In this document: piece after piece, positions 58,203 to 64,000 of the stretch
Layout: every line of letters begins with the position of its first letter
Numbering within the stretch: the stretch's first letter is position 1
Source: Pseudomonas resinovorans NBRC 106553
GTDB taxonomy: Bacteria; Pseudomonadota; Gammaproteobacteria; Pseudomonadales; Pseudomonadaceae
Length of the DNA stretch: 64,000 nucleotides
Reading direction: 5' to 3'
Assembly (NCBI RefSeq): GCF_000412695.1
Contig: NC_021499.1
Coordinates: 1,054,001 to 1,118,000, forward strand
Program-made: the position numbers and the translations under genes
Notes under the pieces: generated by a model
The model's input: the letters and a program-made list of their open reading frames with translations, nothing else
Databases searched by the model: none
Told to the model about the DNA's origin: nothing

Positions 58203-58253
58203 GCCCTCCGTCAGGCCCTGCGCAAGCGGGGTTCGCAGGCGGAGGGCTTTTTT
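58203..58253 (+). terminator. Rho-independent terminator of the mla operon
   Basis: GCCCTCCG (58203-58210) pairs with CGGAGGGC (58240-58247) around an inner structured loop, followed by six T residues, 12 bases after mlaB. Confidence 0.85.
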
Positions 58254-58299
58254 GTATCATGGCCGACCCGCGCGCGTTGGGCGCCGATTGAGGTTGAGC

Positions 58300-59825
<1,526 letters not shown>

Positions 59826-59836
59826 GTCGTGCCCCT

Positions 59837-59860
59837 GGCCGGCCCTGAACGGGGCCGGCC
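59837..59860 (+). other. GC-rich stem-loop between murA and hisG
   Basis: Perfect 9-bp arms GGCCGGCCC/GGGCCGGCC with a 6-nt loop, 11 bases after murA. It has no T-tract. It may reduce read-through or stabilise the murA transcript; the rest of the 90-bp gap shows nothing beyond a GGA-type ribosome-binding site for hisG. Confidence 0.55.
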
Positions 59861-59915
59861 CGTAGCGACCGTGCAACAGGCCCCTCGCGGGCCGTAGCCA
59901 AGGAAAACCAGTTTC

Positions 59916-60551
59916 ATGCTCACCATCGCGCTGTCCAAGGGCCGTATCCTCGACGACACCCTGCCGTTGCTCGCCGAAGCCGGCATCGTGCCCCTTGAGA
60001 ATCCGGACAAGAGCCGCAAGCTGATCATCCCCACCACCCAAGAGGATGTGCGCCTGCTTATCGTGCGTGCCACCGACGTGCCGACCTATGTCGAGCATGG
60101 CGCGGCCGATCTCGGCGTAGCCGGCAAGGACGTGCTGATGGAGTACGGTGGCCAGGGCCTGTACGAGCCCCTGGACTTGCGGATCGCCAGCTGCAAGCTG
60201 ATGACCGCGGGTGCCGTTGGCGCCCCCGAACCCAAGGGCCGCCTGCGCGTGGCCACCAAATTCGTCAACATCGCCAAGCGCTACTATGCCGAGCAGGGTC
60301 GCCAGGTCGATGTGATCAAGCTGTACGGCTCCATGGAGCTGGCTCCCCTGGTGGGCCTGGCCGACAAGATCATCGACGTGGTCGACACCGGCAATACGCT
60401 GCGTGCCAACGGCCTGGAGCCCCAGGAGCTGATCGCGACCATCAGCTCGCGGCTGATCGTCAACAAGGCGTCGATGAAGATGCAGCACGCGCGCATCCAG
60501 GCGCTGATCGAGATGCTGCGCAACGCCGTCGAGTCCCGACACCCAAGCTGA
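59916..60551 (+). CDS. hisG: ATP phosphoribosyltransferase HisG (short form)
   Basis: 211-residue catalytic subunit for the first step of histidine synthesis. N-terminal [24 protein letters not shown]-binding segment [18 protein letters not shown]. It lacks the C-terminal regulatory domain, so it must pair with a HisZ subunit, which is not encoded in this window. It begins the hisGDC group. Confidence 0.96.
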   Translation: MLTIALSKGRILDDTLPLLAEAGIVPLENPDKSRKLIIPTTQEDVRLLIVRATDVPTYVEHGAADLGVAGKDVLMEYGGQGLYEPLDLRIASCKLMTAGAVGAPEPKGRLRVATKFVNIAKRYYAEQGRQVDVIKLYGSMELAPLVGLADKIIDVVDTGNTLRANGLEPQELIATISSRLIVNKASMKMQHARIQALIEMLRNAVESRHPS

Positions 60552-60674
60552 CACCTTGAGTGCGGCCCCGTGCCGCACGCGCCTATCCGTGTCATAGCCA
60601 CTATTCTCGGGTGCCCGCACGGTGGGCTTGCTACTCTAGCGGCGCCCGAGCATTTGCCATTCATGAGGCCCGCT

Positions 60675-61988
60675 ATGACCGCTCCCTTTGCTATCCGCCG
60701 ACTCAACGCCGCTGATCCGGACTTCGCGCGACACCTGGATCATCTGCTGAGCTGGGAGAGCGTGTCGGACGACTCGGTCAACCAGCGGGTCCTCGACATC
60801 ATCAAGGCCGTGCGCGAGCGCGGCGACGCCGCCGTGGTGGAGTTCACCCAGCGCTTTGATGGTGTGCAGGCCACCTCCATGGCCGACCTGATCCTGCCCC
60901 GCGAGCGCCTGGAACTGGCGCTGACGCGCATTTCCAGCGAACAGCGTGAAGCACTGGAAACCGCCGCCGCGCGCGTGCGCAGCTACCACGAGAAGCAGAA
61001 GCAGGACTCCTGGTCCTACACCGAGGCCGACGGCACCGTGCTGGGACAGCAGGTCACGCCGCTGGACCGCGCCGGCCTCTATGTGCCGGGTGGCAAGGCG
61101 TCCTATCCGTCGTCGGTGTTGATGAACGCCATCCCCGCCAAGGTCGCCGGCGTCGCCGAAGTGGTCATGGTGGTACCGACCCCCCGTGGCGAGATCAACG
61201 AGATCGTCCTCGCCGCCGCCTGCGTGGCCGGCGTCGACCGCGTCTTCACCATCGGCGGCGCCCAGGCCGTGGCCGCGCTGGCCTACGGCACCGAAAGCGT
61301 GCCCCAGGTGGACAAGGTGGTCGGCCCGGGCAACATCTATGTGGCCACCGCCAAGCGCCATGTGTTCGGCCAGGTCGGCATCGACATGATCGCCGGCCCG
61401 TCGGAGATACTCGTCGTCTGCGACGGCGGCACCGATCCGGACTGGATCGCCATGGACCTGTTCTCCCAGGCCGAGCACGACGAGGACGCCCAGTCGATCC
61501 TGGTCAGCCACGACGCCGCTTTCCTCGACAAGGTAGCCGCCAGCATCGACAAGCTGCTGCCGACCATGGAGCGTGCCGAGATCATCCGTACCTCGCTGCA
61601 GAACCGTGGCGCGCTGATCCTGGTGGCCGACCAGGCCCAGGCCTGCCAGGTCGCCAACCGCATCGCCCCCGAGCACCTGGAGTTGTCCGTCGCCGATCCG
61701 CAGGCCTGGCTGCCGCAGATCCGCCACGCCGGCGCCATCTTCATGGGCCGCTATACCGCCGAGGCCCTGGGTGACTACTGCGCCGGCCCGAACCACGTGC
61801 TGCCCACTTCCGGCACCGCGCGTTTCTCCTCGCCGCTGGGGGTGTACGACTTCCAGAAGCGTTCCTCGATCATCTTCTGCTCGGCGGATGGCGCGTCCGT
61901 GCTGGGCAAAACCGCTTCTGTGCTGGCCCGTGGCGAGTCGCTGACCGCCCACGCCCGCAGCGCCGAATACCGCATCAAGGGGGAGTGA
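60675..61988 (+). CDS. hisD: Histidinol dehydrogenase HisD
   Basis: 437-residue Zn enzyme oxidising histidinol to histidine. [20 protein letters not shown] and [16 protein letters not shown] are conserved. Catalytic and metal residues are visible in [20 protein letters not shown], and [20 protein letters not shown]. The start at 60675 has GAGG seven bases upstream; an ATG at 60663 is possible. It is followed two bases later by hisC. Confidence 0.95.
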   Translation: MTAPFAIRRLNAADPDFARHLDHLLSWESVSDDSVNQRVLDIIKAVRERGDAAVVEFTQRFDGVQATSMADLILPRERLELALTRISSEQREALETAAARVRSYHEKQKQDSWSYTEADGTVLGQQVTPLDRAGLYVPGGKASYPSSVLMNAIPAKVAGVAEVVMVVPTPRGEINEIVLAAACVAGVDRVFTIGGAQAVAALAYGTESVPQVDKVVGPGNIYVATAKRHVFGQVGIDMIAGPSEILVVCDGGTDPDWIAMDLFSQAEHDEDAQSILVSHDAAFLDKVAASIDKLLPTMERAEIIRTSLQNRGALILVADQAQACQVANRIAPEHLELSVADPQAWLPQIRHAGAIFMGRYTAEALGDYCAGPNHVLPTSGTARFSSPLGVYDFQKRSSIIFCSADGASVLGKTASVLARGESLTAHARSAEYRIKGE

Positions 61989-61990
61989 GC

Positions 61991-63043
61991 ATGAGCAAGT
62001 TCTGGAGTCCCTTCGTCAAGGATCTGGTGCCTTACGTGCCGGGCGAGCAACCCAAGCTGGCCAAGCTGGTGAAGATGAACACCAACGAGAACCCCTATGG
62101 CCCTTCGCCCAAGGCGGTGGCGGCCATGCAGGCGGAAGTGGGTGACAACCTGCGCCTGTACCCGGACCCGAACAGCGACCGCCTGAAGCAGGCGGTAGCC
62201 GAGTACTACGGCGTGCAGCCGGCCCAGGTATTCGTCGGCAACGGTTCGGACGAGGTGCTCGCCCACGCCTTCCACGGCCTGTTCCAGCACGGCCAGCCGC
62301 TGCTGTTCCCGGACGTGACCTACAGCTTCTATCCGGTTTACTGCGGCCTGTACGGTATCCCCTTCGAGGCGCTGCCGCTGGACGAGCAGTTCCAGATCCG
62401 CGTGGAAGACTACGCTCGCCCCAATGGCGGCATCATCTTCCCCAACCCCAACGCGCCCACCGGCTGCCTGTTGGCCCTGGAGGCCATCGAGCGCCTGCTG
62501 CAGGCCAATCCGGATACGGTCGTGCTGGTGGACGAGGCTTACATCGACTTCGGCGGGCAGTCCGCCATCGCCCTGGTGGACCGCTATCCGAACCTGCTGG
62601 TGGCACAGACCCTGTCCAAGTCCCGCTCCCTGGCGGGCTTGCGCGTGGGCCTGGCGGTAGGTCACCCGGACCTGATCGAGGCGCTGGAGCGGATCAAGAA
62701 CAGCTTCAACTCCTACCCGCTGGACCGTATGGCGATCGCGGGTGCCGCTGCCGCCTTCGAGGACCGCGCGTACTTCGAGGAAACCTGCCGCAAGGTGATC
62801 GACAGCCGCGAGCAGGTGGTGGTCGAGTTGGGCAAGCTGGGCTTCGACGTGCTGCCGTCGGCCGCCAACTTCGTTTTCGCCCGCCATCCGCAGAAGGATG
62901 CCGCCGGCATCGCCGCCGGCCTGCGTGAGCAGGGTGTGATCGTGCGTCACTTCAAGCAGGAGCGCATTGCGCAGTTCCTGCGTATCACCATCGGCACGCC
63001 GGAGCAGAACCAGGCGCTACTGGACGCCCTGGGCACGCTCTGA
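61991..63043 (+). CDS. hisC: Histidinol-phosphate aminotransferase HisC
   Basis: 350-residue PLP enzyme of class II aminotransferases. The N-terminal [15 protein letters not shown] binds substrate; the Schiff-base Lys is in [18 protein letters not shown], and [10 protein letters not shown] and DEAYIDFGG complete the PLP site. The ATG at 61991 after GGGAG is preferred to the GTG at 61985. Last gene before the terminator. Confidence 0.95.
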   Translation: MSKFWSPFVKDLVPYVPGEQPKLAKLVKMNTNENPYGPSPKAVAAMQAEVGDNLRLYPDPNSDRLKQAVAEYYGVQPAQVFVGNGSDEVLAHAFHGLFQHGQPLLFPDVTYSFYPVYCGLYGIPFEALPLDEQFQIRVEDYARPNGGIIFPNPNAPTGCLLALEAIERLLQANPDTVVLVDEAYIDFGGQSAIALVDRYPNLLVAQTLSKSRSLAGLRVGLAVGHPDLIEALERIKNSFNSYPLDRMAIAGAAAAFEDRAYFEETCRKVIDSREQVVVELGKLGFDVLPSAANFVFARHPQKDAAGIAAGLREQGVIVRHFKQERIAQFLRITIGTPEQNQALLDALGTL

Positions 63044-63058
63044 ACGAGTCGCTGCAAC

Positions 63059-63094
63059 AAAAAAACCGAGACGGGTGATCGCCTCGGTTTTTTT
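63059..63094. terminator. Bidirectional terminator between hisC and algW
   Basis: AAAAAAACCGAG (63059-63070) and CTCGGTTTTTTT (63083-63094) form a 12-bp stem with tracts of A and T that serve both convergent genes. Confidence 0.93.
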
Positions 63095-63125
63095 AATGGG
63101 CGCCTGCGGATGACGCGGGATCGAC

Positions 63126-64000
<875 letters not shown>

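Overview
The window looks like chromosomal core DNA of a high-GC Pseudomonas related to P. aeruginosa. The evidence is uniform codon use, gene families typical of the genus (piu receptor, psdR/mdpA/dpp, roxSR, fagA, PTS-Ntr) and a gene order that, from memory, follows the P. aeruginosa PAO1 stretch from piuA down to algW almost gene for gene. I see no rRNA, tRNA, insertion sequence, prophage or CRISPR array. Accessory character is limited to short palindromic intergenic repeats and a few gene replacements. Comparisons with PAO1 are recalled, not computed.

Layout. 1-4.9 kb: 3' part of a TonB-dependent siderophore receptor (piuA) and its inner-membrane reductase partner (piuB). 4.9-5.5 kb: repeat-rich non-coding DNA. 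5.5-7.8 kb: overlapping 5-oxoprolinase genes pxpABC. 7.9-9.1 kb: divergent Lrp-type regulator and LysE-type exporter, bracketed by related palindromic repeats. 9.2-22.4 kb: an extended peptide-uptake locus with dppFDCB, three dppA-type binding proteins, an OprD-type porin (opdP), the regulator psdR and the dipeptidase mdpA. 22.6-25.4 kb: a SIMPL-domain periplasmic protein and the redox two-component system roxSR. 25.6-27.4 kb: AEC transporter, carboxymuconolactone-decarboxylase-family protein and an RlpA-like lipoprotein. 27.5-30.7 kb: gatCAB. 30.9-43.9 kb: mreBCD, maf, rng, yhdP, nitrilase, tldD, darP (opposite strand) and pmbA. 44.0-47.9 kb: the iron-repressed fagA-fumC-orfX-sodM-ZIP operon. 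47.9-54.9 kb: kdsD-kdsC-lptC-lptA-lptB-rpoN-hpf-ptsN-rapZ-ptsO, all leftward. 55.2-63.0 kb: mlaFEDCB, ibaG, murA, hisG, hisD, hisC. 63.1-64.0 kb: algW, cut by the window edge.

How the parts work together. The dpp/opdP/mdpA/psdR block is a complete peptide scavenging module: outer-membrane entry, periplasmic capture by several binding proteins, ABC import and cytoplasmic hydrolysis. Its most notable feature is a conserved inverted repeat (ATTTAAG-N5-CTTAAAT and close relatives) placed on the promoters of dppA-dppBCDF, mdpA and opdP-dppA; I propose it as the operator of PsdR. The fagA operon replaces iron-dependent fumarase and superoxide dismutase with iron-free versions and carries a ZIP metal importer, behind Fur-box-like sequences. 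The kds/lpt and mla operons start from one divergent intergenic region and build and maintain the lipid asymmetry of the outer membrane. Other points worth a look are a likely AUC start codon for mreC, stacked repeat families at 17.25-17.52 kb, repeat ends that supply stop codons, and DNA-level homogenisation between two dppA paralogues.
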